From Roseibium denhamense (GTDB taxonomy: Bacteria; Pseudomonadota; Alphaproteobacteria; Rhizobiales; Stappiaceae): 59,480 nucleotides of DNA. This document shows positions 45,021 through 54,586 of this stretch, in pieces; position 1 is the first letter of the stretch, and each line of letters opens with the position of its first letter. The stretch spans positions 1 to 59,480 of the forward strand of contig NZ_SMLZ01000090.1 of assembly GCF_009711415.1 (NCBI RefSeq). Direction: 5' to 3'. The notes under the pieces are model-generated. The model saw nothing but the letters and a program-made list of their open reading frames with translations, had not been told where the DNA came from and ran no database searches. The position numbers and the translations under genes are program-made.

Positions 45021-45098
45021 TTATGGTTCTCTTTCGTCTTCGAGTTTTGCCGTATGGCGTCAGCCGGACGTCCCGGGCGACGAGTATTGGAGGCAGGA

Positions 45099-45890
45099 AT
45101 GTCCGTTGAAATCGAAGGGCACCAGCAAGACTGTTCCCCTGTTGTCTCGCGGCGCTGGGACATCCAGTTCGATGAAGGACGCAATCCGCGCGCCAAGATC
45201 GGGTTCGTGCTGATCCCGAACGAACAGACCATCGAAGATGACATGGTTAGATGGGCGCCGGACGGCATCGGGATCTACTTTTCCCGTGTCTTGATGCCTC
45301 ATGTTCTGTCGCCGCAGAGCCTTGCGAAATGCGGGGCGACACTCGCCGAGGCCGCGCACCGCATACTGCCTGACGACAAGCTGGATGTAATCTGTTTTGC
45401 ATGCACATCAGGCTCCGTCGCGGTTGGCGAGGAAAAGACCTTGCTGGAGCTGAAGAAAGGCCAACCCGGCGCCACAGCCACATCCCTGGTGTCTGGCGTA
45501 TGTAAGGCACTGAGGGCATTCGGAGCGCGAAAGATCGCCATCGGCACGCCCTACACGGACGAGCTCAATACCAAGATGGCTGCCTATTTTGAAGGTCAGG
45601 GCTTCGAAATCGCTGAATTTCAAGGGCTTGGACTGCAGTATGACCGAGACATGATCCGGGTGGCTCCGGACTATCTGATCGAATTCGCAAAGGCGGTCGA
45701 CGTTCCTGATGCCGAGGTTTTCCTAATGAGTTGCGGTGCCCTGCGCACGATCGAGGTCGTTGACAAGATCGAGCAGGCTTTGGGCAAGCCGGTTGTTGCG
45801 AGCAATCAGGCGATGCTCTGGGATTGCCTTCGCCTTGCTGGAGTCGAGGACCGTCTTGCAAAGCTTGGGCGACTGTTTCGCGAGCATTGA
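45099..45890 (+). CDS. Maleate isomerase/arylmalonate decarboxylase-type protein (EutA-like)
   Basis: A 263-residue protein of the Asp/Glu-racemase superfamily. The two catalytic cysteines are Cys102 in ACTSGS and Cys212 in MSCGALRT. This arrangement is seen in maleate isomerase, arylmalonate decarboxylase and the EutA protein of ectoine-use clusters, whose exact role is unsettled. It opens the operon. GGAGGCAGGA before ATG 45099 fixes the start (the frame opens at 45054). It could isomerise or racemise an intermediate. Confidence 0.78.
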   Translation: MSVEIEGHQQDCSPVVSRRWDIQFDEGRNPRAKIGFVLIPNEQTIEDDMVRWAPDGIGIYFSRVLMPHVLSPQSLAKCGATLAEAAHRILPDDKLDVICFACTSGSVAVGEEKTLLELKKGQPGATATSLVSGVCKALRAFGARKIAIGTPYTDELNTKMAAYFEGQGFEIAEFQGLGLQYDRDMIRVAPDYLIEFAKAVDVPDAEVFLMSCGALRTIEVVDKIEQALGKPVVASNQAMLWDCLRLAGVEDRLAKLGRLFREH

Positions 45891-45896
45891 CACCGG

Positions 45897-47168
45897 ATGC
45901 CAACGGACTGGCGACCGCTCACTGTCGACCCGTCTAAAGATCACAGACCGACCGACGCCAGGAATACTCTCACCAGGCCTTACCCGGCCGACAATGTACG
46001 GGACGACGCTTTGCTGGAACATGCCAAACAGACAACCGCGAACCTTCAGCAGCGCATGCGCGATGGCGGGATCGAACTTGCCGTCTTCACGGATGAAAGT
46101 TCGATTGCCTATCTCGCCGGGTTTTGGGGCTATCTCGGGATTGAATTCGGCCGTCCGACGTTGCTGGTCGTGCGCGCCAGCGACGCGCCGACAGTGATCA
46201 CACCGCTGATGGAAAGCGAAATGGTCTCTGAAATGACCTGGGTCGAGGATGTTCAGGTCTGGGAGGATATTGGTCAGCGCACCTGGGAGCGGGCCTTGGC
46301 CGGAGCACTCGGCGCCGAACCAGGTGAAATATGGATCGAACGGAACTCAATTCCGGCGGTTGTTCGCAATCATCTTGACAACACATATCCCGGAGTGCCG
46401 TTGAACGACATTTCTCCGGTTCTCGGCGCGCAGCGCATGATCAAGACATCGTTTGAGATCGGCATCATGAAGGAAGCGGGGCAAATCGCTGGTGCCATGA
46501 TGGCCGCTGCGCATGATTCCCTTCGCGAAGGCGCACGGGAGTATGAATCCGCACTCGCCGTGATCGAGGCGGGTTCGCGCAAGGCCGCTGGGTTCCTGAC
46601 CGACCGCGGTTGGGACCGGTTCGTGTCGCCCATGATCCACAATCTGCAGATCCTGCAGAGTGGTTCCGAGACGTCCATGGTGCACCGGCGGGCCAATGTC
46701 CGGGCCTATCAGAAATTCGACCCGGTCTATTTCTGTTTCTGCAACATGGCGCAGTTCAAGCAGTACAAGCTCGGTTTTGATCGGATGTTCCATATTGGCG
46801 ACGTCACCGATCAGTCGCGAGATGTTCAGGAGGCGGCGATTGCGGCTCAACAGGCGGCGATCGCCGCCATTCGTCCGGGCGTCTTGGCCGAAGATGTGGC
46901 GGCCGCGGCCAACGAGGTTTACCGCGAGCGCGGATACCAGACCGGTTACCGCACCGGGCGGTCGATCGGCGTCGCCTACCTGGAAGCCCCGGAACTGAAG
47001 GAGGGAGACAAGACCGTCCTGCAGCCCGGGATGACATTTGCAGTCGACGGGGGAATATCGGTCGACGGCGTGACCGCGGGCCGCATCGGCGACTCGATCG
47101 TCGTTTCTGAGACAGGATTTGACTACATCACGGACTATCCCCGCCAAATCCTGTTGAGCCACCATTAA
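45897..47168 (+). CDS. Creatinase-like M24 protein without metal ligands
   Basis: A 423-residue protein: creatinase N-terminal domain (about 40-180), then a pita-bread M24 domain. None of the five metal ligands is present. Against recalled creatinase, the catalytic His aligns with His263 (MVHRR), and the two glutamates align with Asp295 and Asp384. This suggests a hydrolase with creatinase-like, metal-free chemistry acting on an amidine, guanidino or ring C-N bond. It starts seven bases after the EutA-like stop, with a weak ribosome site. The substrate is unknown. Confidence 0.75.
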   Translation: MPTDWRPLTVDPSKDHRPTDARNTLTRPYPADNVRDDALLEHAKQTTANLQQRMRDGGIELAVFTDESSIAYLAGFWGYLGIEFGRPTLLVVRASDAPTVITPLMESEMVSEMTWVEDVQVWEDIGQRTWERALAGALGAEPGEIWIERNSIPAVVRNHLDNTYPGVPLNDISPVLGAQRMIKTSFEIGIMKEAGQIAGAMMAAAHDSLREGAREYESALAVIEAGSRKAAGFLTDRGWDRFVSPMIHNLQILQSGSETSMVHRRANVRAYQKFDPVYFCFCNMAQFKQYKLGFDRMFHIGDVTDQSRDVQEAAIAAQQAAIAAIRPGVLAEDVAAAANEVYRERGYQTGYRTGRSIGVAYLEAPELKEGDKTVLQPGMTFAVDGGISVDGVTAGRIGDSIVVSETGFDYITDYPRQILLSHH

Positions 47169-47211
47169 GATGCCATAGCTCCTTTGGGGCGACGATCAGG
47201 AAAGTGTTTCA

Positions 47212-48363
47212 ATGTCCATTCGTCATCCGTTTCCGGAAGAAGAACTCGCCCGGCGTGTCGCCCGAGCCTGCGCGGCTTTGTCCGTCAACGGATTGGACGG
47301 CATACTCATTTCTGTGCCTGAAAGCATCTATTGGCTGACAGGTCTGGACCATTGGGGTTTTTTTGCCGCCCATGTGTTGGTGGTCAACCGCAACGGCGAG
47401 ATGGCCTTGGTCTGCCGTGCAATGGAGCAGATCACAGTCGATAATCAGGTGCGCAACGCAGCCTTTTACGGTCACAAGGATCATGAGGAACTTTCGGATT
47501 ATGTCCTAAAGGCCATGGCCAATCTCGGGCTGAAGGGCGGCAGGGTCGGGATTGAAAAGCGCAGCCTGTTTCTAACGCCACGCCACGCGGAGCGGATCCA
47601 AGACGGGGATGCCGACTGGGTCGACGCGTCCGGCATCGTTGATAATTTGCGGCAGGTGCAATCGCCTTTGGAGATGGACTACACACGCAAGGCCGCCCGT
47701 GCCGCTGATCTCGGGACTCTCGCCGCTATAGAGACCGTCCGGGACGGGGCCAGCGACTATGAAATCGCGGCGGCCTATCACCACAAAATGATCCTGGAAG
47801 GCAGTGAATATCCGGGTTTTGGTCCGTTTATCCGGCCGACGACCCGCCTGGGTGAGGAGCACACGACGTGGCGCGGAGATACATTTGCCAATGGCGATGC
47901 CGTATTTCTAGAAACCTGCGCGGCTTACCGGAAATACCAGGCCCCCATGGGACGGCTGGTTTATGTGGGCAGGGCTCCAGCGGGTGCTGAGAAGTCTGCC
48001 GAGCTTGCCATAGAGGGTATGCAGGCCATCTGCGCAGCTTTGAAGCCTGGTGGTAAGGCCGGTGATGCGTATGCGGCATGGCGTGAAGTCGCCGCTTCTG
48101 CGGGGCTGCACGACTACGAACGCCACCATTGCGGCTACATGGTCGGCATCGGCTTTCCGCCGAGCTGGACCGGTGGGTCAATGGTGACTTCGCTGTTTCC
48201 CGGGTCGGACAGGGTTCTGGAAACCGGCATGGTGTTTCACGCGCACAGCTGGTTCACGAATACCGGTGTCGTTGACTACTTCATTTCTAATACCGTTCTG
48301 CTAACCGAAATCGGTGCGGAAATCCTGACCAATCAGACACCAGAGACCCTGATGATACGCTGA
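47212..48363 (+). CDS. DoeA/EutD-like M24 protein without metal ligands
   Basis: A 383-residue paralog in fold, not close to its neighbour. The metal ligands are lost: the first Asp is Glu234 (FLETC), the second is absent, and the last two glutamates are replaced. His217 (EEHTTW) is kept. RKYQAPMGRLVYVG and GYMVGIGFPPSW resemble ectoine hydrolase (DoeA/EutD), but the usual partner deacetylase DoeB/EutE is absent. GGAAAG precedes ATG 47212. It may hydrolyse a cyclic amidine or related compound. Confidence 0.75.
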   Translation: MSIRHPFPEEELARRVARACAALSVNGLDGILISVPESIYWLTGLDHWGFFAAHVLVVNRNGEMALVCRAMEQITVDNQVRNAAFYGHKDHEELSDYVLKAMANLGLKGGRVGIEKRSLFLTPRHAERIQDGDADWVDASGIVDNLRQVQSPLEMDYTRKAARAADLGTLAAIETVRDGASDYEIAAAYHHKMILEGSEYPGFGPFIRPTTRLGEEHTTWRGDTFANGDAVFLETCAAYRKYQAPMGRLVYVGRAPAGAEKSAELAIEGMQAICAALKPGGKAGDAYAAWREVAASAGLHDYERHHCGYMVGIGFPPSWTGGSMVTSLFPGSDRVLETGMVFHAHSWFTNTGVVDYFISNTVLLTEIGAEILTNQTPETLMIR

Positions 48364-48418
48364 TCCTTCGCCGAAACTCAGGCGAAAATGCCTGTGCCAG
48401 ACCAGTGAGAAAGAAGAA

Positions 48419-48622
48419 ATGAAACCGCTTCAAAAGCCGACGTTGACCGGGATATGTGACCAAATGGCCAGTCACGATTGGACGGAAGCTGAACTCGACG
48501 AACTGGTCGATCCGAAGCTGGGCATCATTACGGGTTTTCAGGAACTGCTGGAGGATCTGGACGTGCTTCGCCAGGTCGATTTGGGGGCGACGCCTCCGGC
48601 GCTTTCCGTGCAGAAACGATAA
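48419..48622 (+). CDS. GatC/AtzG-like small amidase partner
   Basis: A 67-residue protein ending five bases before the amidase start. The pattern ELLEDLDVLRQVDLGATPPAL resembles the C-terminal part of GatC-type subunits that wrap around and stabilise amidase-signature enzymes. The similarity is short. GAAAGAAG before the ATG supports it as real. A comparable small partner is known for AtzE (AtzG). Confidence 0.6.
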   Translation: MKPLQKPTLTGICDQMASHDWTEAELDELVDPKLGIITGFQELLEDLDVLRQVDLGATPPALSVQKR

Positions 48623-48627
48623 CGTGC

Positions 48628-50034
48628 ATGTCCGATACTATCGCATTCCAGGATATCCGGACGCTTAAGGCCTTGATGCATTCCGGCGGGATCACGCCGA
48701 GTGAACTGGTTTCGATGTTTGCTGAACGTATCTCGCGACACAATGACGTGTCTAAGGCCTTTATCACTTTGACATTGGATGCGGCCGCCGCGCAGGCCGC
48801 AGGTCTCACGCGCGAGGATCTTGCTGAATCGCCCATAGCAGGCATTCCCTACGCTTGTAAGGATCTGTTCGACGTCAAAGACGTGCTGACAACGGCAGGA
48901 TCTCGGGTTTTTCACGATCGGATCGCGGCGGAGGATGCCTTTGCGGTTGCGTGCCTGCGCAATGCCGAAGCGTTGAACCTAGGAAAGACCAATCTCCACG
49001 AATTTGCTTATGGTGCGACCGGCGAAAACGAGGTCTACGGAACCTGCGTCAACGCTTATGACACCACTCGGCTCGCAGGTGGATCTTCCAGCGGATCGGC
49101 TGCAGCCATTGCCTTCGGTCTCGTCCCGGCGGCTCTTGGCACCGATACGGGCGGTTCGGTCCGTGCGCCTGCGGTTCTCAACGGACTGGTGGGACTGAAA
49201 CCGACCATCGGCCGTGTCCCGACAAGTGGCCTTGTCCCTTATTGCTGGACGTTGGACCATGTTGGCCTGATGACCCGCACGATTGCTGATTGCGCCGACA
49301 TCCTCGGTCTTGTCGCTGGTCATGATCCGCGAGACCCGGCGTCGGTCAACCTCCCTATGGAGAATTATGCGGAAGCGCTGGGGCAAGACATTTCGGGGCT
49401 CCGGATCGGCATTCCAGTCAACTTCTTCTTTGAGCGGAGCGATCCGGAAATTCTGGAGGCTTTGGAGCGGGTGAAGGCGTACCTGATGGCGCAGGGAGCC
49501 AAACTGGTGCCGATCACCTTTCCGGATATGGAGCACACCCGCACAGTGTCGCTGACGGTCCAGTTGCCCGAGGCCTTGAGCGCGCACTCCGCGCACCTTC
49601 AGGAACGGGGCGAACTCTACGGCAAGGACTTCAGAGCCGGATTGGCGCTCGGACAATGCTTGCTCGCCGAGCACTATGTGAAAGCCAAACGGTTTATCGA
49701 GCGCTACCGCCAGCAGACCACGGCCTTGTTTGACGACGTTGATCTGATCCTGACACCGGCAACACCTGAGATTGCGCAGAAAACCGGTACGGTCATCGTC
49801 ACCCGCGACGGCGTTGATGAGGCGATCGGCAATGCGATCACACGGTTCACAACGTTCTTTAATATGACCGGACATCCGGCCCTGACCATGCCTTGCGGCC
49901 TTCATCCTGAAGGATTGCCCATCGGCTTGCAGCTGGTCGGCCGGTATTTTGACGAAAAGAGCCTCTTCCGTGTCGCGCATGTGATTGAACGGCATGATGC
50001 CTTTTCGATCCCGTTGCCGGAGGTGGATAGCTGA
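48628..50034 (+). CDS. Amidase-signature hydrolase
   Basis: A 468-residue serine amidase. The Ser-cisSer-Lys triad is visible at Lys78 (ACKDLFD), Ser153 (GGSSSGS) and Ser177 (GTDTGGSVR), at positions almost identical to those of GatA. It is not GatA itself: there is no gatB nearby and the C-terminus is short. It would release ammonia or an amine from an amide or carbamate formed upstream. With the small partner it probably forms a two-subunit enzyme. Confidence 0.88.
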   Translation: MSDTIAFQDIRTLKALMHSGGITPSELVSMFAERISRHNDVSKAFITLTLDAAAAQAAGLTREDLAESPIAGIPYACKDLFDVKDVLTTAGSRVFHDRIAAEDAFAVACLRNAEALNLGKTNLHEFAYGATGENEVYGTCVNAYDTTRLAGGSSSGSAAAIAFGLVPAALGTDTGGSVRAPAVLNGLVGLKPTIGRVPTSGLVPYCWTLDHVGLMTRTIADCADILGLVAGHDPRDPASVNLPMENYAEALGQDISGLRIGIPVNFFFERSDPEILEALERVKAYLMAQGAKLVPITFPDMEHTRTVSLTVQLPEALSAHSAHLQERGELYGKDFRAGLALGQCLLAEHYVKAKRFIERYRQQTTALFDDVDLILTPATPEIAQKTGTVIVTRDGVDEAIGNAITRFTTFFNMTGHPALTMPCGLHPEGLPIGLQLVGRYFDEKSLFRVAHVIERHDAFSIPLPEVDS

Positions 50035-50058
50035 CATGCCGAGGATCTGGAAACTACT

Positions 50059-51330
50059 ATGACTCGATTTTCTGCTTGGAGTGTGTTTTGGAATGGCATC
50101 ACCGGTCAAAAGGGCTGGGGGCGCCAATGGCGCGACCCGGAACCGAAGCCGCATTACGACATCGTCATTGTCGGCGGCGGCTTGCATGGGCTGGCAACCG
50201 CCTACTATCTGGCCGCCAATCATGGCCTGAAAAACATCGCCGTTTTGGAAAAGGGCTGGCTTGGCGGCGGCAACGCCGGCCGCAACACCACCATCGTTCG
50301 CTCAAACTATGCCCGGCCCGGTAATCGAGAATTCTACGAGCATTCTCTGAAGCTTTGGGAAAACCTCTCTCATGAGCTGAACTACAATGTGATGTTCAGT
50401 CAGCGCTCCCATATCGCGCTCCTGCACAGCCCCGGTGCCATTGATGCGGCCGCCCGAAACTACAACACCATGCGCATGACCGGGACGCCCGATGCAGAAA
50501 TCTGGGATCTTGCGGCACTGAAACGCGCTGTCCCGCATTTGAACTACTCGGACACCGCGCGCTTTCCGATCATGGGCGCCGCGGTTCAAAAGCGCGCAGG
50601 TACAGCCCGGCATGATGCCGTCGCCTGGGGATATGCAAGAGGTGCTGATGCGCACGGCGTGGATATTCTTCAACAGTGCGAGGTTCAGGGGATCGCCCGC
50701 GACGGTGACAGTGTCAGCACGCTTGAGACCTCACGCGGGTCGATCCGCGCAGGCAAAGTGGCCTTTGCGGTGGCCGGTAATACCTCTCGGCTCTGGAACA
50801 TGGCCGGGCTTGGCAAGCTTCCGATCGAATCCCACAAGCTGCAGGCTTTTGTCTCCGAACCGCTAAAACCGCTGTTGGACCAGGTCGTGGTGTTCGGGAT
50901 CGGCGGCGCGCATTTTTATATGTCGCAATCGGACAAGGGCGGCATGGTCTTTGGTGGTGATCTGGACTGGTACAAGTCTTATGCCCAGCGGGGCAACCTG
51001 CCGATTGTTCAGGACGTCTCGGAAGCTGCCATGTCTATTCTGCCCTGTCTGGGCCGTGTAAAACTGTTGCGGCACTGGTCTGGACTGGTCGACATGTCCA
51101 TGGACGGTACACACTTCATCTGCAAAACACCGCTCGCCAATCTCTACCTGAACGCGGGCTGGAACTACGGCGGCTTCAAGGCCACTCCGGCGTCCGGGTG
51201 GTATTTTGCCGACCTGATCGCCAACGACCGGCCACACGATCGGATCAGGAATTACGATCTTAAACGGTTCGAACGCGGTCTCCAGATAGACGAACGGGGC
51301 GCCGGTCCCGATCCGAAGCTGCACGGATAA
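50059..51330 (+). CDS. soxB: Sarcosine oxidase beta subunit
   Basis: Catalytic flavin subunit of the heterotetrameric enzyme that oxidises sarcosine to glycine, H2O2 and methylene-THF. The product is 423 residues. IVGGGLHGLATAYYLAANHG binds FAD; His185 in GTARHDAVAWGYARGAD matches the covalent FMN site. The C-terminal GWNYGGFKATPASG is a SoxB mark. It is the first of four genes in order B-D-A-G, the usual order. Substrate could be sarcosine or another N-methyl amino acid. Confidence 0.95.
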   Translation: MTRFSAWSVFWNGITGQKGWGRQWRDPEPKPHYDIVIVGGGLHGLATAYYLAANHGLKNIAVLEKGWLGGGNAGRNTTIVRSNYARPGNREFYEHSLKLWENLSHELNYNVMFSQRSHIALLHSPGAIDAAARNYNTMRMTGTPDAEIWDLAALKRAVPHLNYSDTARFPIMGAAVQKRAGTARHDAVAWGYARGADAHGVDILQQCEVQGIARDGDSVSTLETSRGSIRAGKVAFAVAGNTSRLWNMAGLGKLPIESHKLQAFVSEPLKPLLDQVVVFGIGGAHFYMSQSDKGGMVFGGDLDWYKSYAQRGNLPIVQDVSEAAMSILPCLGRVKLLRHWSGLVDMSMDGTHFICKTPLANLYLNAGWNYGGFKATPASGWYFADLIANDRPHDRIRNYDLKRFERGLQIDERGAGPDPKLHG

Positions 51331-51341
51331 CGAGGCTCCCG

Positions 51342-51638
51342 ATGATCAGAATCCCTTGTCCCTTTTGCGGCACACGCGACCACAGCGAATTCACGTATGG
51401 TGGTGACGGAACCATCGAATACCCCGCCCTCGATGCCCCCAAAGAGGACTGGCACGATGCTGTCTTCCTGCGGGACAACGTCTGCGGCATGCAGCTTGAA
51501 ACCTGGCATCATGTTCACGGTTGCCGGATGTGGTTGCTTGTCGAGCGCGACACGCTCACTCATGAGATCCACAGCGTCCGTCCGGCGCATCCGGGCCTTG
51601 CTGCAATGTTTGAAACCGATCAGGAGGCGGGGGAATGA
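51342..51638 (+). CDS. soxD: Sarcosine oxidase delta subunit
   Basis: A 98-residue zinc-binding subunit. Cys6 and Cys9 (IPCPFCG) and the later ETWHHVHGC supply the ligands. GAGGCTCCCG before ATG 51342. Its stop overlaps the soxA start, typical of this operon. Confidence 0.95.
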   Translation: MIRIPCPFCGTRDHSEFTYGGDGTIEYPALDAPKEDWHDAVFLRDNVCGMQLETWHHVHGCRMWLLVERDTLTHEIHSVRPAHPGLAAMFETDQEAGE

Positions 51639-54586
51639 CGGCGCGTCGTCTGGATAAAGGCGGCCGGATCGACCGGTCTGCGCCAGTGGACTTCACCTGG
51701 GACGGTAAGACACTGTCCGGTTATGCAGGGGATACGCTCGCTTCTGCCTTGATGGCAAATGGTGAACGCGTTCTCGGTCGCAGCTTCAAGTATCATCGTT
51801 CGCGCGGGATCATGTCGGCGGGTGTTGAGGAATCCGGGGCCATCGTCACCGTGGGAGAAGGCGCTCGCCGGGAGCCGAACGTCAAGGCAACGGTGCAGGA
51901 GCTGTACGGCGGATTGTGCGCCAGTGGCCAAAATTCCTGGCCGAATGTCCGTTTTGATCTTGGGGCAGTGAGCGGATTGTTTTCCAGGTTCTTTGCCGCC
52001 GGGTTCTACTACAAAACGTTCATGGGCTTGCCCCCTTTTGAATGGGGGCATGGAACCGGCCTGTGGATGCAATACGAGAAGCTGATCCGCAAAGCTGCTG
52101 GCATGGGCACCGCCTCCCGCGAACCGGATCCGGATTGCTATGATCATGTCCACGCATTCTGTGATGTTTTGGTCGTCGGATCGGGCCCGGCAGGCCTGCA
52201 GGCTGCATTGACCGCTGCACAGGCAGGGCGCGACGTTTTGTTGGTGGAGCAGGACTTCGAGCTTGGCGGCGACTACCTGAATGACCCCGGTGCCGAGATG
52301 CAACGGTTGGAGCTCATCAATGCGGTCAAGGGTGCTGGTGTTCGAGTGATGATCCGCACGACCGCTTTTGGTTTGTATGATCACGGCGTCGCAGGCCTTC
52401 TGGAGAAGGTGACCGACCATCTGGCCAACCTCGATCCACAAATGCCGCGCCAAAGGTTCTGGACCGTGCGGGCGGGCGCAACCATCTTGGCGACCGGCGC
52501 GCTGGAACGCTCCTTCGCCTTTGAAAACAACGATCACCCCGGTGTCATGACGGCAGCCGCCGCACGAGTTTACCTGAACCGCTATGGTATCCTGCCTGGG
52601 CAGAAGATTGTCATTTCCACCACAAATGACAGTGTCTACGCGGCTGCTGCGGAGCTGGCCGCTGCAGGCGCTGACGTAATCGTCGCCGACTTCCGTGAAG
52701 AAGCGGGTGTCGGTCTTCCAGACGGGGTCACGATTCTCAACGGTGTAGCTCCGTTGAAAGTCTTGGGGCGCTCCGGTGTTAAACGCGTTGACCTAGCCAA
52801 ACACACGAATGGTTCCTGGGTGCCTGCGGGTAAGGAGACCTGCGATCTGCTCCTTGTGTCCGGTGGCTGGTCTCCGGTTGTGAATCTCTCCTCCCATCGT
52901 GGCGCCAAGCCAGTTTGGAATGCTTCGCAGGCTTGTTTTCTTCCTGGGACAACAAGTGAACCGATCTTCCATGCAGGGTCTTCGGCAGGCATCTGGGACC
53001 GTGAGGATTGCGAAGTGGCGGGCCAACGCGCCGCGCGTCAAGCTATCGGCGAAAACAAAAAAAGCTCACAGCCGGGTGGTTGGAAAACACCTATCCGGCC
53101 GCTGTACGAGGTCCGTCTCCCGAACCAGCAGACCAAAGCCTTTGTCGATTTCCAGCACGACGTCACCGGCGACGATGTCCGCTTGGCAAACCAGGAAGGG
53201 TTTGTCTCCGTCGAACATTTGAAGCGTTACACCACCCTCGGGATGGCAACGGACCAGGGCAAAATGGGCAATATCATCGGCCTTGCGCTGATGGCCGATG
53301 CGCTTGGCAAGGACATCCCCGATGTTGGGACTACACGCTTTCGCCCGCCCTATACCCCGGTCGCCATCGGCGCGCTGGCAGGCCGGAACGTGGCCGCGCA
53401 CTTCAAACCGCTGCGTCGGACCCCGCTTCATGACTGGAATTTGCGGCATGGAGCGACCATGACCGAGGCGGGGCTCTGGCACCGGCCCTGGTACTTTGCA
53501 CGTAACGGCGAGGGCATTGATGAGGCGTATGTCCGCGAGGCCGCCACTGTCCGCAAGTCTGTCGGCATTTGTGATGTGAGCTCACTCGGCAAGATCGCGG
53601 TTCAGGGGCCGGATGCAGCCGAATTCTTGAACCGGGTGTACAGCAACGGTTTTGCCAAACTGCCAGTGGGCAAGGCGCGCTATGGCATCATGCTGCGCGA
53701 CGACGGCATGGTGATGGATGACGGCACAACCTGGCGGCTCGCGGACACCGAATTCCTGACGACGACCACGACCACGAACGCCGGCAAGGTGATGGTCCGG
53801 TTCGAGGAGCTGCTGCAAACGCGCTGGCCCGATCTGAAGGTGCATGTGAGCTCCGTCTCCGACCAATGGGCGGGCGTATCCATTGCCGGACCAAAATCCC
53901 GCGAGACGATTGCCGCCTGCCTGGAACACGGCGCTGACATTTCCAATGAAGCGCTGCCGTTCATGGGCGTTTCAAGAGTTACGCTGTCAGGTGGCGTTGA
54001 GGCCTTGATTGCACGGATAAGTTTCTCGGGGGAACTGGCCTACGAGCTTTATGTGCAAGCCGGTTACGGTGACGCAATGATGGATCTCCTATGGCACGCT
54101 GCGGAAACTCGTGGAGGCTGCCTCTATGGGCTGGAGGCGCTGGGTACGCTGCGCATAGAAAAGGGCCACGTCACCGGCGCCGAACTGGATGGCCGCGTAA
54201 CCATTGACGATACCGGCCTCGGCAAGATGGCGTCGACAAAAAAGCCATTTATTGGCAGCTCCTTGCGTCAAAGGCCGGAACTCCTGCGGGAGGACCGCCC
54301 ACAACTGGTCGGCATCTTCCCAAAGGACAGGAGTCAGCGGTTTAAGGGCGGATCGTTGCTATGCGATGCAGATACCGTCACTGGGTTCGGGGAGGGCTGG
54401 GTTACAGGCGTGACCCATTCACCCGCACTGGGGCACTGGATTGGTATCGGCTATATCTCTGGCGGTGCAGAGGCCTGGAAAGAGAGACCAGCCGTTGCCG
54501 CCGATCCGGTTCGCTCAGGAAATGTCGACGTTGAAATCGTGTCGCCGCACATGTTCGATCCCACTGGAGAAAGAATGCATGGCTGA
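51635..54586 (+). CDS. soxA: Sarcosine oxidase alpha subunit
   Basis: A 983-residue subunit. The N-terminal ferredoxin-like part (1-110, GKTLSGYAGDTLASALMANG) is followed by an NAD-binding Rossmann region (VVGSGPAGLQAALTAAQAG about residue 180) and a C-terminal GcvT-type THF domain (from about 595; RHGATMTEAGLWHRPWYF). It binds NAD+ and THF and channels the methyl group. GGAGG precedes the start; the start overlaps the soxD stop. It shows no truncation. Confidence 0.96.
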   Translation: MTARRLDKGGRIDRSAPVDFTWDGKTLSGYAGDTLASALMANGERVLGRSFKYHRSRGIMSAGVEESGAIVTVGEGARREPNVKATVQELYGGLCASGQNSWPNVRFDLGAVSGLFSRFFAAGFYYKTFMGLPPFEWGHGTGLWMQYEKLIRKAAGMGTASREPDPDCYDHVHAFCDVLVVGSGPAGLQAALTAAQAGRDVLLVEQDFELGGDYLNDPGAEMQRLELINAVKGAGVRVMIRTTAFGLYDHGVAGLLEKVTDHLANLDPQMPRQRFWTVRAGATILATGALERSFAFENNDHPGVMTAAAARVYLNRYGILPGQKIVISTTNDSVYAAAAELAAAGADVIVADFREEAGVGLPDGVTILNGVAPLKVLGRSGVKRVDLAKHTNGSWVPAGKETCDLLLVSGGWSPVVNLSSHRGAKPVWNASQACFLPGTTSEPIFHAGSSAGIWDREDCEVAGQRAARQAIGENKKSSQPGGWKTPIRPLYEVRLPNQQTKAFVDFQHDVTGDDVRLANQEGFVSVEHLKRYTTLGMATDQGKMGNIIGLALMADALGKDIPDVGTTRFRPPYTPVAIGALAGRNVAAHFKPLRRTPLHDWNLRHGATMTEAGLWHRPWYFARNGEGIDEAYVREAATVRKSVGICDVSSLGKIAVQGPDAAEFLNRVYSNGFAKLPVGKARYGIMLRDDGMVMDDGTTWRLADTEFLTTTTTTNAGKVMVRFEELLQTRWPDLKVHVSSVSDQWAGVSIAGPKSRETIAACLEHGADISNEALPFMGVSRVTLSGGVEALIARISFSGELAYELYVQAGYGDAMMDLLWHAAETRGGCLYGLEALGTLRIEKGHVTGAELDGRVTIDDTGLGKMASTKKPFIGSSLRQRPELLREDRPQLVGIFPKDRSQRFKGGSLLCDADTVTGFGEGWVTGVTHSPALGHWIGIGYISGGAEAWKERPAVAADPVRSGNVDVEIVSPHMFDPTGERMHG

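Noticed and set aside
47212..48363. Annotation as true ectoine hydrolase (DoeA/EutD)
   Set aside because: The deacetylase partner and the rest of the ectoine-use genes are absent; similarity is limited to a few motifs, so only a family-level call is made.
48979..50223. 414-codon open frame on the minus strand
   Set aside because: Antisense to the amidase and soxB genes, whose catalytic motifs are intact.
51620..52537. 305-codon open frame on the minus strand
   Set aside because: Antisense to soxA; composition and lack of motifs show it is not coding.
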